DNA of 41,006 bases from Actinoplanes auranticolor (GCF_018332655.1 NZ_BOQL01000010.1:1-41006); one strand, 5' to 3'. Counted from the first letter of the stretch, positions 24,132-34,432 are shown. Program-made: numbers and translations. The notes: a model not told the origin generated them from the sequence alone.

Positions 24132-24145
24132 GGGACGTTCGGCTC
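24132..24145 (+). promoter_or_regulatory. DosR/DevR-like box upstream of small membrane protein
   Basis: GGGACGTTCGGCTC matches the xfp box (GGGACCTTCGGCCC) at 12 of 14 positions and lies 52-66 bases upstream of the small membrane-protein start, just after the xfp terminator, where a new promoter is expected. Confidence 0.5.
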
Positions 24146-24197
24146 TGGCCTGTACGGCCGTCCGGATCCAAGATGGTGCCGGGAGGTGATGGCGACC

Positions 24198-24470
24198 ATG
24201 ATCTTCATGGTGCTGCTGACGATCACGCTGGCGGCCATCGTCGTGGCGACCGCCTGGTCGGCCGTCAAGGACGCGGACAAGGACACCGCGGACGGGACGG
24301 CCGAGGCCGAGGCGGTGCCCGTGCCGGCCGTGCCCGAGACGCTGGAAGGGGTCCTCGCCCGGCAGCTGCTGGAGGGCGAGATCACCGGGCCGCAGTACCG
24401 GCGGGCGGTGCAGCGGCTGGCGGAACGCGATGCGGACCGCCACCCGCTGTCCGTGCCCCGGGAGGACTGA
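24198..24470 (+). CDS. Small membrane protein with SHOCT-like C-terminus
   Basis: A 90-residue protein with one N-terminal membrane helix (MIFMVLLTITLAAIVVATAW), an acidic Asp/Glu/Ala/Pro linker, and a short C-terminal helix pair (LEGVLARQLLEGEITGPQYR) of the SHOCT type (short C-terminal domain; L-E-x-G-x-I-T-x-x-E/Q-Y/F). I prefer ATG 24198 because the extended anti-16S match GGAGGTGAT at 24182-24190 leaves 7 bases of spacing; ATG 24189 would overlap that site. SHOCT proteins are small oligomerising membrane-anchored proteins of unknown function. A DosR-like box precedes the gene, so it may belong to the same stress set as xfp. Confidence 0.75.
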   Translation: MIFMVLLTITLAAIVVATAWSAVKDADKDTADGTAEAEAVPVPAVPETLEGVLARQLLEGEITGPQYRRAVQRLAERDADRHPLSVPRED

Positions 24471-24483
24471 GGACGACCGGCGG

Positions 24484-24786
24484 TCAGTCCTCGCCGTGAT
24501 AGCCGCGCAGCGCGCGGCGGGTTTCGTGGCGGCTGCGGCGGCGTTCCGCGCGGCGGAAGTAGTAACCCGTGCACTCGCGGCAGCCGTTGTGCATGGTGTC
24601 GGCGAAGCGGGCGGTCACCACCCAGTAGCAGCCCCGCGCGGGACGGTGGATCGGTGCCGCCGTGGCGTCGATGCGGTCCGGCAGGGTGCACGGTCCGAAA
24701 CGATGATCATGGTGCGGCCGGGAGGTCACCATCGGCCGCTCGGCCAGCTTCACCCACCACGGCCTGGTCTTGTCGGTCCTGCTCAT
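24484..24786 (-). CDS. Small basic conserved-looking protein of unknown function
   Basis: A 100-residue protein rich in Arg and His, starting MSRTDKTRPWWVKLAERP. It has HHDHRFGPC, a central RGCYWVVTARFADTMHNGCRECTGYYFRR with two Cys in CREC spacing plus a further Cys, and an Arg-rich tail. The Cys/His pattern hints at metal binding, but no family is recognised. ATG 24786 is preceded by AAAGGCGA; the open frame continues upstream but with composition typical of a shadow. It is convergent with the small membrane protein (13 bases apart) and divergent from the exported jelly-roll protein. Confidence 0.65.
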   Translation of the reverse strand: MSRTDKTRPWWVKLAERPMVTSRPHHDHRFGPCTLPDRIDATAAPIHRPARGCYWVVTARFADTMHNGCRECTGYYFRRAERRRSRHETRRALRGYHGED

Positions 24787-24977
24787 ACGGTCGCCTTTCG
24801 GCTCCGTGACGCCCCGGGATGGGGCCGTCATGAGCACCGGTGCACCGTGATCACCTCCCGCGTGGCATGCGACATCACCCCACGATACGACGAACGGACC
24901 ACCCCGATCGGGTACGGCCGGGCCTGTCGCACCGTGGCGCCTTGTCCGTGACCTGCGGGTCCGCTGCACTCGGCACC

Positions 24978-25763
24978 ATGAACCCACTACGAACAGCGGC
25001 GGCCGTGGCCGTGCTGGTCCTCACCCTGGCCGGCCCCGCGGCGGCGGCACCACCGGCGGGCACCCTGGAACTGCGCTACGCCGGCGACCTGGTGAACGGC
25101 CAGGTCGCCGACAGCAGCGGCAAGGGCCTGCACGGCGCCATCCTCACCGGGGGCGGCGGCACCGTGACCTCGATGGCCGGGCCCGACGGCGACCCGTTCC
25201 TGCGCTTCCCCGGCGGCAGCTGCCCGGTCGCGCCCTGTCCACAGGCGATCATCCAGCCGGCCGGCAGCATCACGCTGGTCCCGGACGACGGCGGCGAGGG
25301 TCGCTTCGTGTTCGGCGCCGACATCCGGCTCACCGGGCCGCCGTCCCCGGCCGCCGGCATGAACGTGTTCCAGTTCGGGGCCGCGGGGCCGGGCGTCAGC
25401 CAGTGGAAGATGCAGGTCGACTCCGGCCGCCCCTCATGCCGCTGGTCGGACGGCACGAACTTCGTCCTGCTGCCGGCCGGGCCCGAGAACTTCCAGCTGA
25501 CGCAGGGCCGGTGGTACCGGGTGACCTGCGTACGGTTGTCCCCGGTGCTGTTCCAGATCCGGGTGACCGACCGCGACACCGGCCGTCAGCTGCTGCCGCC
25601 TGAGCAGCAGACCGGCCCGCTCGACGACATCCTGCCCAGCGGCGCCGTGGTCATCGGCGGCAAACGCATCCGGGCCGGCCAGGGTGACGTCGACACCGAC
25701 CAGTTCCACGGCGACCTCGACACCCTGGAGTTCGGCCGCCGGCAGCTGCCCTCCGACTCCTGA
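24978..25763 (+). CDS. Secreted LamG/concanavalin-like jelly-roll protein
   Basis: A 261-residue protein with a clear Sec signal peptide (NPLRTAAAVAVLVLTLAG, cleavage near AAAA-PP at about 25). The mature part looks like one laminin-G/concanavalin beta-sandwich: LRYAGDLVNGQVADSSGKG at the start, FVFGADIRLT in the middle, QGRWYRVTCVR, then FHGDLDTLEFGRR at the end. Two Cys pairs may form disulfides. This resembles exported actinomycete LamG-like proteins of unknown ligand. ATG 24978 has no ribosome site; a possible TGCACT -10 element 7 bases before it suggests leaderless translation. It is convergent with the DUF2203 gene. Confidence 0.72.
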   Translation: MNPLRTAAAVAVLVLTLAGPAAAAPPAGTLELRYAGDLVNGQVADSSGKGLHGAILTGGGGTVTSMAGPDGDPFLRFPGGSCPVAPCPQAIIQPAGSITLVPDDGGEGRFVFGADIRLTGPPSPAAGMNVFQFGAAGPGVSQWKMQVDSGRPSCRWSDGTNFVLLPAGPENFQLTQGRWYRVTCVRLSPVLFQIRVTDRDTGRQLLPPEQQTGPLDDILPSGAVVIGGKRIRAGQGDVDTDQFHGDLDTLEFGRRQLPSDS

Positions 25764-25788
25764 TCGTCCCGGCGCGGGCTGCCCCGCC

Positions 25789-26151
25789 TCAGGGCAGCCG
25801 GCGCCGGCCCGCGAAACCCAGGTCGAGGCGGTGGTACCAGCCCAGCTCGGTCTCACCCTCGAGCCAGCACAGCAGCACCGGCACGCCGTCGAGCTCGCCG
25901 GGGAAGTCGACCAGCAGCGGCGCGATGCCCTTGAGCTCGGCGCCGGTCTGCTGCACCTCGGTCATCAGCTCGTTCAGCCGGGCCTCCGCGGCCTTCTGCT
26001 CGGGCAGCCCGCCCAGCGGCGTCGGCGTGCCGCCGACGGCGAGCGCGGCGGACAGCTCGACCATGTCGGCCCGGACGACGACCAGCTCGTCGAGCACCGG
26101 CCGCAGCTGGGCCAGCTCTGTGCGGGCCTGCGCCGGCGTGAACAACCCCAT
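25789..26151 (-). CDS. DUF2203 family protein
   Basis: A 120-residue protein matching DUF2203 in layout: FTPAQARTELAQLRPVLDEL at the N-terminus, a helical middle (EARLNELMTEVQQTGAELKG), then PLLVDFPGELDGVPVLLCWL and GETELGWYHRLDLGFAGRR, the strongly conserved W-H-x-x-x-x-G-F-A-G-R block. No function is established for the family. ATG 26151 is the family start; the open frame upstream is antisense to the P-loop gene. It is divergent from the P-loop kinase-like gene by 69 bases. Confidence 0.82.
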   Translation of the reverse strand: MGLFTPAQARTELAQLRPVLDELVVVRADMVELSAALAVGGTPTPLGGLPEQKAAEARLNELMTEVQQTGAELKGIAPLLVDFPGELDGVPVLLCWLEGETELGWYHRLDLGFAGRRRLP

Positions 26152-26220
26152 GGCCGCAAGTCTGTCACCCTGGGGTGGCCCGGCCGCAGGGAGGCCGGGA
26201 GACCGGAAGAGGAGGTTCGA

Positions 26221-26763
26221 TTGCCCGCGTCGTCCGCTGCGGCCATCGTCATCACCGGCGCCATGGCCGCCGGCAAGTCGACGGTCGCGCAAGGGCTCGC
26301 CGAGCACTACCCGCGCGCGGCCCACGTGCGCGGCGACGTTTTCCGCCGGATGGTCGTGTCGGGCCGGCAGGAGCTGTCACCCGAGGTGTCGGCCGAGGCC
26401 ACCGCGCAGTTGTGGCTGCGCTACCGGCTCGCGACCACGGTCGCCGACGGCTATGCACGGGCCGGCTTCACGGCCGTGATCCAGGACGTCATCCTCGGGC
26501 CCGACCTCGCCCGCTATGTGGACCTGCTGGCCACCAGGCCCCGCTTCGTCGTGGTCCTCGCACCCGGCCCGGACGTGCTGGCCCACCGCGAGCGGACCCG
26601 GACCAAGAAGGGGTACGGCGACTGGACCGTCACGGCCCTGGACCACGTATTGCGCACCGACACCCCGCGCCTCGGACTGTGGCTCGACACGTCGCACCAG
26701 ACGGCCGCGCACACCGTCCAGGAGATCGTCGAACGGTTGCCGGAGGCCCGGCTGCCGGACTGA
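26221..26763 (+). CDS. P-loop kinase-like protein (chloramphenicol phosphotransferase-like/AAA)
   Basis: A 180-residue single-domain P-loop protein: Walker A in ITGAMAAGKST (about 10-20), RGDVFRRMVVSG after the first helix, VIQDVILGPDL as the Walker B-like strand, and an Arg-rich lid RERTRTKKGYGDWT. Length and motifs match small phosphotransferases of the CPT/AAA_33 type that phosphorylate small molecules. TTG 26221 is chosen because GAGGAGG stands at 26209-26215, with no ATG or GTG at a usable distance. The substrate cannot be seen; antibiotic phosphorylation is possible but unsupported. It is convergent with the patatin gene (16 bases). Confidence 0.8.
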   Translation: MPASSAAAIVITGAMAAGKSTVAQGLAEHYPRAAHVRGDVFRRMVVSGRQELSPEVSAEATAQLWLRYRLATTVADGYARAGFTAVIQDVILGPDLARYVDLLATRPRFVVVLAPGPDVLAHRERTRTKKGYGDWTVTALDHVLRTDTPRLGLWLDTSHQTAAHTVQEIVERLPEARLPD

Positions 26764-26779
26764 CTCCAGGCCCGCGACC

Positions 26780-27625
26780 TCAGGGACGTTGCCGGTCGCG
26801 CCAGGCTGCGCGGGCCTCGGCCACCTGGACCAGCGCCTGCACCAGCGGCAGGGACTCCTCGGCGGCGGCCGCGCCGGCCTGTTCGAACTCGCTCATCCGC
26901 GACAGCTCCCAGAACGCGTACGCGTCGACGTCCGGGGTCAGCACCAGGTCCGCGTCGCGGGCCAGCTGTCCCTCCACACCGGGGTGCAGGGTGCTGACTG
27001 CCACCATGATCTGCACCATCGTCTTCGGCGGGCGGCGCGGCAGCGGGCCGGACACGTCCACCGCCACCACGATGTCGGCGCCCATGCTGCGGGCCAGGGC
27101 GGCCGGGACCATGTCGACCAGGCTGCCGTCGACCAGCAGCATGCCGTCGCGTTCCACCGGCGGGAACACGCCCGGGATGGCCGAGCTGGCCAGGACCGCG
27201 CTGGACACCGGTCCCTCGTCCAGCACCACCCGCCGGGCGGTGGTGAGTTCGCAGGCGACCGTGGCGAACGGCAGGGCCAGATCCGTGAAGGTGCGCCCGT
27301 CGAGCGTCTTGTCCAGGAAGGTGCCCAGCCGCGAGGTCTCGAACAGCGACCGGCCGGTGATGCTCGGGCGCACCAGCCGCGTCCAGTGCAGGGTGCGGGC
27401 CAGCGCGGAGATGTCCGGGGTGCTCATCCCGGCCGCGTACAGGGCGCCGACCAGGGCGCCGGCGCTGCAGCCGGTGATCACCGCCGGGGCCAGGCCGGCC
27501 TTCTCGAGGATGCTCAGCACGCCGATGTGGGCCGCGCCGCGGACGGCTCCACCGCCGAGGGCCAGCCCGATGCGGACCGGTCCGTCCCCGGCCGGCGGAT
27601 CCGGGCGGGGATCTGTCAGCTCCAT
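26780..27625 (-). CDS. Patatin-like phospholipase (RssA type)
   Basis: A 281-residue lipid acyl hydrolase: oxyanion loop GGGAVRGAAHIGVL (about 24-37), nucleophile elbow GCSAG, and the dyad Asp in LLVDGSLVDMVP. Arrangement and length match the bacterial RssA/YchK group. It would cleave acyl chains of phospholipids; it has no signal peptide and so acts in the cytoplasm or at the inner membrane face. ATG 27625 is preceded by GGGG and by a CACCCT six bases upstream that could be a -10 element. It is divergent from the atypical response regulator by 127 bases. Confidence 0.87.
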   Translation of the reverse strand: MELTDPRPDPPAGDGPVRIGLALGGGAVRGAAHIGVLSILEKAGLAPAVITGCSAGALVGALYAAGMSTPDISALARTLHWTRLVRPSITGRSLFETSRLGTFLDKTLDGRTFTDLALPFATVACELTTARRVVLDEGPVSSAVLASSAIPGVFPPVERDGMLLVDGSLVDMVPAALARSMGADIVVAVDVSGPLPRRPPKTMVQIMVAVSTLHPGVEGQLARDADLVLTPDVDAYAFWELSRMSEFEQAGAAAAEESLPLVQALVQVAEARAAWRDRQRP

Positions 27626-27752
27626 GTCCCCAGGGTGCAGGCCGCCGTGCCGGGTCACAAGCAGCTGCGTCACACCCGCTCCGGCGGCGTTCCGGTCCCG
27701 GTCCACCCGGTCCGGGTTCATCCGCGCGGGCTCCGCAGCCGTATCACCGCCC

Positions 27753-28409
27753 ATGAGAGTGCTGCTGGTGGAAGAGGACGTGTCAGTCGCGACACCGCTG
27801 ATCGACGGGCTGGCCCGGTACGGCATCATCGCGGACCACGTCACCACCGGCGCTGCCGCGCTCGCCGCCGCGCCGCCCGACCTGGTGCTCTTCGACCTGG
27901 GCCGGCGCGAAACCGAACGGGTCGAGGTCTGCCGCAAGCTGCGCGCCGGTGGGACCATGCCGATGATCCTGCTGACCGGGCGGCGCGGGCCCGACCGGAC
28001 GCTGGGCCGGGACCTGGGTGTCGAGGACTGCCTGGCGTCGCCGTACCCGGTGCCCGAGCTGGTCGCCCGGATGCGCGCGGCCGTGGGCCGGGTCCGGCCG
28101 GTGCCGGTCGAGGATCCGGTCCGCACGTACGGGCCGCTGGCCATCGACACCCGCAGCCGCCAGATCCGCCTGCACGGCGTGCCGATCCCGCTCGCCCCCA
28201 AGGAGTACGACCTGCTCGTACTGCTCGCCGCCGACCCGGGCGCGGTCGTCGCCCGCCGGCACATCCTCGACACCGTCTGGGAGCCGGACTTCCTCGGTCC
28301 CGGCAAGACGCTGGACTTCCACGTGGCCAGCCTGCGCAGCAAGCTCGGCAACGCCGGCTGGATCGAGAACCGCCGCGGCGTCGGCTTCCGCCTTGTCGTC
28401 CCGGCCTGA
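27753..28409 (+). CDS. OmpR/PhoB-type response regulator with atypical receiver
   Basis: A 218-residue regulator: receiver 1-110 and winged helix 125-218 (IRLHGVPIPLAPKEYDLLVL, HILDTVWEPDF, KTLDFHVASLRSKL, IENRRGVGFRLV). The receiver keeps acidic residues (Glu7, Glu8, Asp9), Asp48 and Thr75. The invariant Lys of the KPF motif is Ser96 (LASPYP), and the usual P after the phospho-Asp loop is lost (DLGRRE). No histidine kinase is adjacent, so it may be an orphan regulator working without classical phosphorylation. ATG 27753 is chosen at the start of the receiver; no ribosome site is evident. It is convergent with the EEP-phosphatase gene. Confidence 0.85.
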   Translation: MRVLLVEEDVSVATPLIDGLARYGIIADHVTTGAAALAAAPPDLVLFDLGRRETERVEVCRKLRAGGTMPMILLTGRRGPDRTLGRDLGVEDCLASPYPVPELVARMRAAVGRVRPVPVEDPVRTYGPLAIDTRSRQIRLHGVPIPLAPKEYDLLVLLAADPGAVVARRHILDTVWEPDFLGPGKTLDFHVASLRSKLGNAGWIENRRGVGFRLVVPA

Positions 28410-28445
28410 TCCCGGGGCTTGATCCCGGCCCGGCCGAGGCGGGGG

Positions 28446-29357
28446 TCAGGCCGTGTCGAGCTCGGCCAGCACGGCCCGGTGGTCGCTGCCCGGCGCCCGC
28501 AGCACCCAGGACCGCTGGGTGGACATGCCGCGCTGCAGGATGTGGTCCGGGCGCAGCACCGGCAGCTCGGCCGGCCAGGTGAAGCCGAAGCCGGCACCGG
28601 CCTCCTGCTGGGTGTCGCGCAGCGGGGCGAACGCGTCGAACTGCCGGTCGGTGGTGGCGGTGTTCAGGTCACCGGCCACCAGCACCCGCGGGCTCTCGTC
28701 GGCGGCCACCTCGGCGGCCAGCGCGGCGATCGTCTGGTCGCGTTCGGTGGTGGCGGCCGGGCGCGCCGAGGCGAGGTGCGCGGCGTAGATGCGGACCGGG
28801 CCGTCGGCGCTGGGCACGGTGGTGCGCAACGCGCGGGTCCAGCCGATGCCGATGTCCACCGGGCCGGTCTCGGTCAGCGGCAGCGTGCTCCACAGCCCGA
28901 CGGTGCCCGTCACCGCGTGGTACGCGTACCCGGCCGCGAGCTCCTGCTGGGCCGCGGCGAGGTTGGCGGTGGTCAGCTCCTGCAGCACCAGCACGTCGGG
29001 CGCGGCGGCCAGCACCGCGCGCACCGCCTCCCGCGGGCTCGCATTCTCCGCGCCCAGGTTGAGCGTCGCCACCCGCAGGTCGTGGTGGTCGGCCGCCGAG
29101 CGTGGCACCAGCACCGGCCCGAACATCGCCGCCCAGAACACACCCGGCAGCAGGCAGACCAGGAACGTCCGCGTCGAGCGGCGCAGCGCCGCCACCGCGA
29201 GCAGGGCGGGCACCAGCAGGCCGAGCCACGGCAGCCCGCTGTCCAGGGCGGTGCCCAGCGCGCCGGGCACCAGCCGGTGCAGGGCCAGCGCCGCGGCCAG
29301 AACGACGGCGGCGACGGCTGTCAGGGCGCTGCCCACCCGCCAATGCCGTCGATCCAT
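28446..29357 (-). CDS. Membrane-anchored endonuclease/exonuclease/phosphatase-family protein
   Basis: A 303-residue protein. The first 85 residues hold about three membrane helices (SALTAVAAVVLAAALALHRL, GLLVPALLAVAAL, FLVCLLPGVFWAAMF). The rest is an EEP catalytic domain: Asn in ATLNLGAEN, Glu in VLQELT, His in YAAHLAS, Asp-Asn in VAGDLNT, and terminal Asp-His in GSDHRAVLAEL. All metal and catalytic positions seem present, so it should be an active phosphodiesterase or phosphatase facing outward. The substrate (nucleic acid, lipid or inositol phosphate) cannot be told. It lies 50 bases downstream of moeA on the same strand and may belong to that transcript. Confidence 0.85.
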   Translation of the reverse strand: MDRRHWRVGSALTAVAAVVLAAALALHRLVPGALGTALDSGLPWLGLLVPALLAVAALRRSTRTFLVCLLPGVFWAAMFGPVLVPRSAADHHDLRVATLNLGAENASPREAVRAVLAAAPDVLVLQELTTANLAAAQQELAAGYAYHAVTGTVGLWSTLPLTETGPVDIGIGWTRALRTTVPSADGPVRIYAAHLASARPAATTERDQTIAALAAEVAADESPRVLVAGDLNTATTDRQFDAFAPLRDTQQEAGAGFGFTWPAELPVLRPDHILQRGMSTQRSWVLRAPGSDHRAVLAELDTA

Positions 29358-29407
29358 CCGTCCAGCCTAATGAGTGACTGCCACCGCGGTGCCGGGATGC
29401 GACCGGG

Positions 29408-30570
29408 TCAGCCCAGCGGTATCAGATCGGCGGGGGAGCCGTCCGTCCAGCCGTCCTCGAGCACGGCCAGCGCGTCCGCCGCGGCGGCACCGGCCAGGCT
29501 CGCGGGCCGGCTCCCCGGCACGACCACGGCGTGGTCCCCGGCCAGCCGGACCGGCACCAGCCGGGTCACCGCCGCGGTGACGACCACGTCGCCCCGCACC
29601 GGCAGGCGCGGGGCGAGCGGCACCGGCCGGCCCGTCAGCGCGTACAGCAGGGGTTGCAGCACCGTGACCGCCGCGACCAGGCCCGCGAACGGATTGCCCG
29701 GCAGCCCGGTGACCCACCGCCCGCCCGGCAGGGCGGCCAGCAGCTGCGGTCCGCCGGGCCGGCAGGCCACCCGGTCGACGAGCCGCTGCGCGCCCAGCTT
29801 CTCCAGCACCCGGTGCAGATGGTCGGCCGCGCCGGCCGAGGACGAGCCGGTCACCACGACCACGTCGGCGTCCGGGGCGGCCAGGCGCTCGGCCAGCACG
29901 CCCGGATCGTCGCGCAGCACCAGCCGTTCGGCCAGCACCGCGCCCGCGGCCACGACCAGGGCCGACACCATCGGCGCGAAGACGTCGCGGACCTGCCCGG
30001 CCGCCGGGATCCCGGCGCTGACCACCTCGTCCCCGGTGACCAGCAGCCGGACCCTCGGCCGCCGGTGCACCGCCACGCCGTCCGCGCCGGCCTGGGCCAG
30101 CAGCCCGGCGACCGCCGGGGTGACGAGCCGGCCGGCACCGACCAGCTCGCTGCCGGCCCGCGCGTCCTCGCCGGCCCGCCGGATGTGCGGCTTCCCGGCG
30201 GCCGTGGTGCCGCTGAGATCGGCGGTCTCGTACGGCAGCACCGCCACCGTCCCGGCGGGCACCACCGCACCCGTCATGATCTCCACCGCCTGCCCTGGCC
30301 GGAGCTCCCGTGTCCACACCGGCCCGCCGGCCAGGATCCGGCCGATGACCTGCCACGGACCGGCGCCGGCCACGGCATAGCCGTCCATCGCCGCGGTGTC
30401 GGAGCCGGGCAGGTCGGTCCGGGCCGGCACCGCGGCGGCCAGTACCCGGCCCACCGCCCGGTCCAGCGGGACGTCCTCGGCCGGCAGGGCGGTGGCGGCC
30501 CCGGCGGCGATCCGGCGGGCGGCCCGCCATCCGGTTGCGGCAGTATCGGTGGTCGGCATCGCTGCCAGTG

Positions 30571-30574
<4 letters not shown>
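29408..30574 (-). CDS. moeA: MoeA-like molybdopterin molybdenumtransferase
   Basis: A 388-residue MoeA-family protein that inserts molybdate into adenylated molybdopterin. Visible parts are the PLDRAVGRVLAA segment, SDTAAMDGYAV, EIMTGAVVPAGTVAVL, VRLLVTGDEVV, VVVVTGSSSAGAADHLH (the MoCF_biosynth loop, with the Asp of E-x-D kept) and GLPGNPFAG. The N-terminal part is typical; the C-terminal domain is short. GTG 30574 overlaps the MerR stop as GTGA, implying coupling; ATG 30559 in the same frame is an alternative. As the sole Mo-cofactor gene here, next to a redox-type regulator, it may be an extra copy serving stress-related molybdoenzymes (inference). Confidence 0.85.
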
Positions 30575-32845
<2,271 letters not shown>

Positions 32846-32907
32846 ACACGTGTCGCTTTTCGTCGATGTCCTTGACCGGCGGTGGACCGGGCGACACGCT
32901 GCCAAGG

Positions 32908-33924
32908 ATGACGATCTCCCGCCGTACCCTGCTGGGAGCCGCCGCCGTCGCGGGCAGTGGCGCCCTCGTCCCCGGCGCGGCTCAGGCCGCGCCCCGCCGG
33001 GCCGTCCGGCCCCCGATGCTGCGCCCCGGCGACCGGGTCCGGGTGATCGCGCCCGGCTCGGCGCCGGACACCCGCCTGGCCCGCGGCATCGAGATCCTCC
33101 GCGGTTTCGGCCTGGAGGTGGAGCTGGGCGCGCACGTCAACGACAAGTACGGCTATCTGGCCGGCACCGACGAGGCCCGCCTGGCCGATCTGAACGCGGC
33201 GTTCCGGGACCCGGGCATCCGGGGTGTCTTCGCGGCCCGCGGCGGCTACGGCACCCAGCGCATCGTGGACGGCCTGGACCTGGCCGCGGTCCGCCGGGAC
33301 CCGCGGGTCTTCGTGGGCTTCAGCGATCTGACCGCGCTGAGCGGCCGGCTGTGGCGCGGCGCGCGGCTGGTCAGCTTCTACGGCCCGATGGTCAACTGGA
33401 CGGACTCGCGCACCGGCCCGGTGGAGATCGAGTCGCTGCGCAAGGCCGTCATGACCACCGAGCCGGTGGTCCTGACCCGCGACCCGGCCGAGCCGAGCGC
33501 GGCGGTGCAGGTGCCCGGCACGGCGACCGGGACGCTGCTCGGTGGCAACCTGACCATCCTGCAGACCGGGTACGGCACCCGCGACTTCCCGGACCTGACC
33601 GGCGCGATCCTGATGTTCGAGGACGTCGACGAGGCGCCGTACAGCTACGACCGGATGCTGACCCAGCTGCGCCGCGCGGGCGCCCTGGACCGGATCAAGG
33701 GCATCGCGATCGGCCAGTTCACCAACGCGCCGGTGACCGCGGGCCAGTGGACGGCGGCCCAGGCGGTCCAGGACCGGGTCGGCGACCTGGGCGTGCCGGT
33801 CCTGGGCGGCCTGCGCATCGGCCACGGCAACGGGCAGCTGACCGTGCCGCTGGGCACGAAGGCCACGATCGATGCCGCGGCCGGCACCCTGACGATCGCG
33901 CCGGGCGTCACCGACCGGGCGTGA
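32908..33924 (+). CDS. Exported LD-carboxypeptidase (peptidase family S66)
   Basis: A 338-residue protein with a Tat signal (ISRRTLLGAAAVAGSGALV, AQA cleavage near 27) and an S66 domain that trims D-Ala from murein tetrapeptides. It shows LRPGDRVRVIAPGSAPDTR, GVFAARGGYGTQRIVDGLD, the nucleophile Ser in VGFSDLTAL, the Glu in ILMFEDVDEAPYSYDRML, and the His in LRIGHGNGQLTVPLG. ATG 32908 is chosen for the signal peptide. The nearest AAGG touches the start codon, so leaderless or weak initiation is likely. An 8-base inverted repeat (32849-32856 and 32891-32898) lies between enolase and this gene. An exported S66 enzyme would act on the cell wall outside, unlike the cytoplasmic recycling LdcA. Confidence 0.9.
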   Translation: MTISRRTLLGAAAVAGSGALVPGAAQAAPRRAVRPPMLRPGDRVRVIAPGSAPDTRLARGIEILRGFGLEVELGAHVNDKYGYLAGTDEARLADLNAAFRDPGIRGVFAARGGYGTQRIVDGLDLAAVRRDPRVFVGFSDLTALSGRLWRGARLVSFYGPMVNWTDSRTGPVEIESLRKAVMTTEPVVLTRDPAEPSAAVQVPGTATGTLLGGNLTILQTGYGTRDFPDLTGAILMFEDVDEAPYSYDRMLTQLRRAGALDRIKGIAIGQFTNAPVTAGQWTAAQAVQDRVGDLGVPVLGGLRIGHGNGQLTVPLGTKATIDAAAGTLTIAPGVTDRA

Positions 33925-33939
33925 GAGTCGCGGCGGTCG

Positions 33940-34365
33940 TCAGCCGGCGTCCGGCGGTTCGGCGGTGAGGGCCAGCTCCAGCAGGCCGCCGAGCTGATCG
34001 CGCTGCCCGGCGGTCAGGCCGCCCAGGGACCAGCCGAGCACCTCGGCGGCCCGGCGCCCGCCTTCGACGCGGATCGCCTCGCCCTTGGCGGTGATGCGGT
34101 GGCGGATGGCCCGCCCGGGCGCCGGGGTGCGTTCGATGAGCCCGCGCTCGACCATCCGGGTGGCCAGGGTGCCGAAGGCCTGGTCGGTCTGGAAGGTCAG
34201 CCGGGCCAGGTCGTGCAGCGACGCGCCGGGGTTCTCGTGCAGGTGGCGCAGGGTGTCCCACTGCACGAGGGAGACGCCGAGGTCGGTGAGGGCGGCGGTC
34301 ATCGCCCGGTGGTGGCGGTGCTGGAGGCGTTTGACCAGCAGCCCGATCTCCTGGACGGATCTCAT
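33940..34365 (-). CDS. MarR-family transcriptional regulator
   Basis: A 141-residue winged-helix regulator: N-terminal dimer helix (IGLLVKRLQHRHHRAMTAAL), HTH (GASLHDLARLTFQTDQAFGTLATRMVERGLI) and wing (ERTPAPGRAIRHRITAKGEA). Length is typical. On its own strand TAAGCT (34377-34372) ends 6 bases before ATG 34365, and there is no ribosome site, so the message is probably leaderless. It faces an alpha/beta hydrolase gene across a set of nested inverted repeats and most likely represses both genes until a small ligand binds. It is convergent with the LD-carboxypeptidase gene. Confidence 0.88.
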   Translation of the reverse strand: MRSVQEIGLLVKRLQHRHHRAMTAALTDLGVSLVQWDTLRHLHENPGASLHDLARLTFQTDQAFGTLATRMVERGLIERTPAPGRAIRHRITAKGEAIRVEGGRRAAEVLGWSLGGLTAGQRDQLGGLLELALTAEPPDAG

Positions 34366-34376
34366 GACGGCAGCTT

Positions 34377-34416
34377 AGCAACATCCTTACCTAAGGTTGC
34401 TTATATAAGGATGTTG
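34377..34416. promoter_or_regulatory. Nested inverted-repeat operator between marR-like and hydrolase genes
   Basis: CAACATCCTTA (34379-34389) and TAAGGATGTTG (34406-34416) are perfect 11-bp arms. Between them lie a second pair, AGCAAC/GTTGCT (34377-34382, 34396-34401), and the palindrome CTTATATAAG (34400-34409). Hydrolase promoter elements are TTGCTT (34397-34402) and TAGCGT (34420-34425) with a 17-base spacer, so the right arm sits between -35 and -10. The stretch is far more AT-rich than its surroundings. Confidence 0.8.
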
Positions 34417-34432
34417 TCCTAGCGTGGCGGTC

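Noticed and set aside
21938..24691. 917-codon minus-strand open frame opposite phosphoketolase
   Set aside because: Runs antisense through the entire conserved xfp gene; His/Arg/Ala-rich shadow translation.
24800..24840. Possible further DosR-like box near the 100-residue protein gene (GGGATGGGGCC)
   Set aside because: The half-sites are too close together and match the 14-base motif poorly; not counted with the four boxes.
26221..26763. P-loop gene as an antibiotic resistance phosphotransferase
   Set aside because: Only the Walker A and general size agree; no substrate-specific residues can be confirmed, so a general kinase-like call was kept.
32849..32898. 8-base inverted repeat CGTGTCGC/GCGACACG between enolase and LD-carboxypeptidase
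   Set aside because: Arms are short with a 34-base loop; in GC-rich DNA this may be chance, so it is only mentioned with the LD-carboxypeptidase gene.
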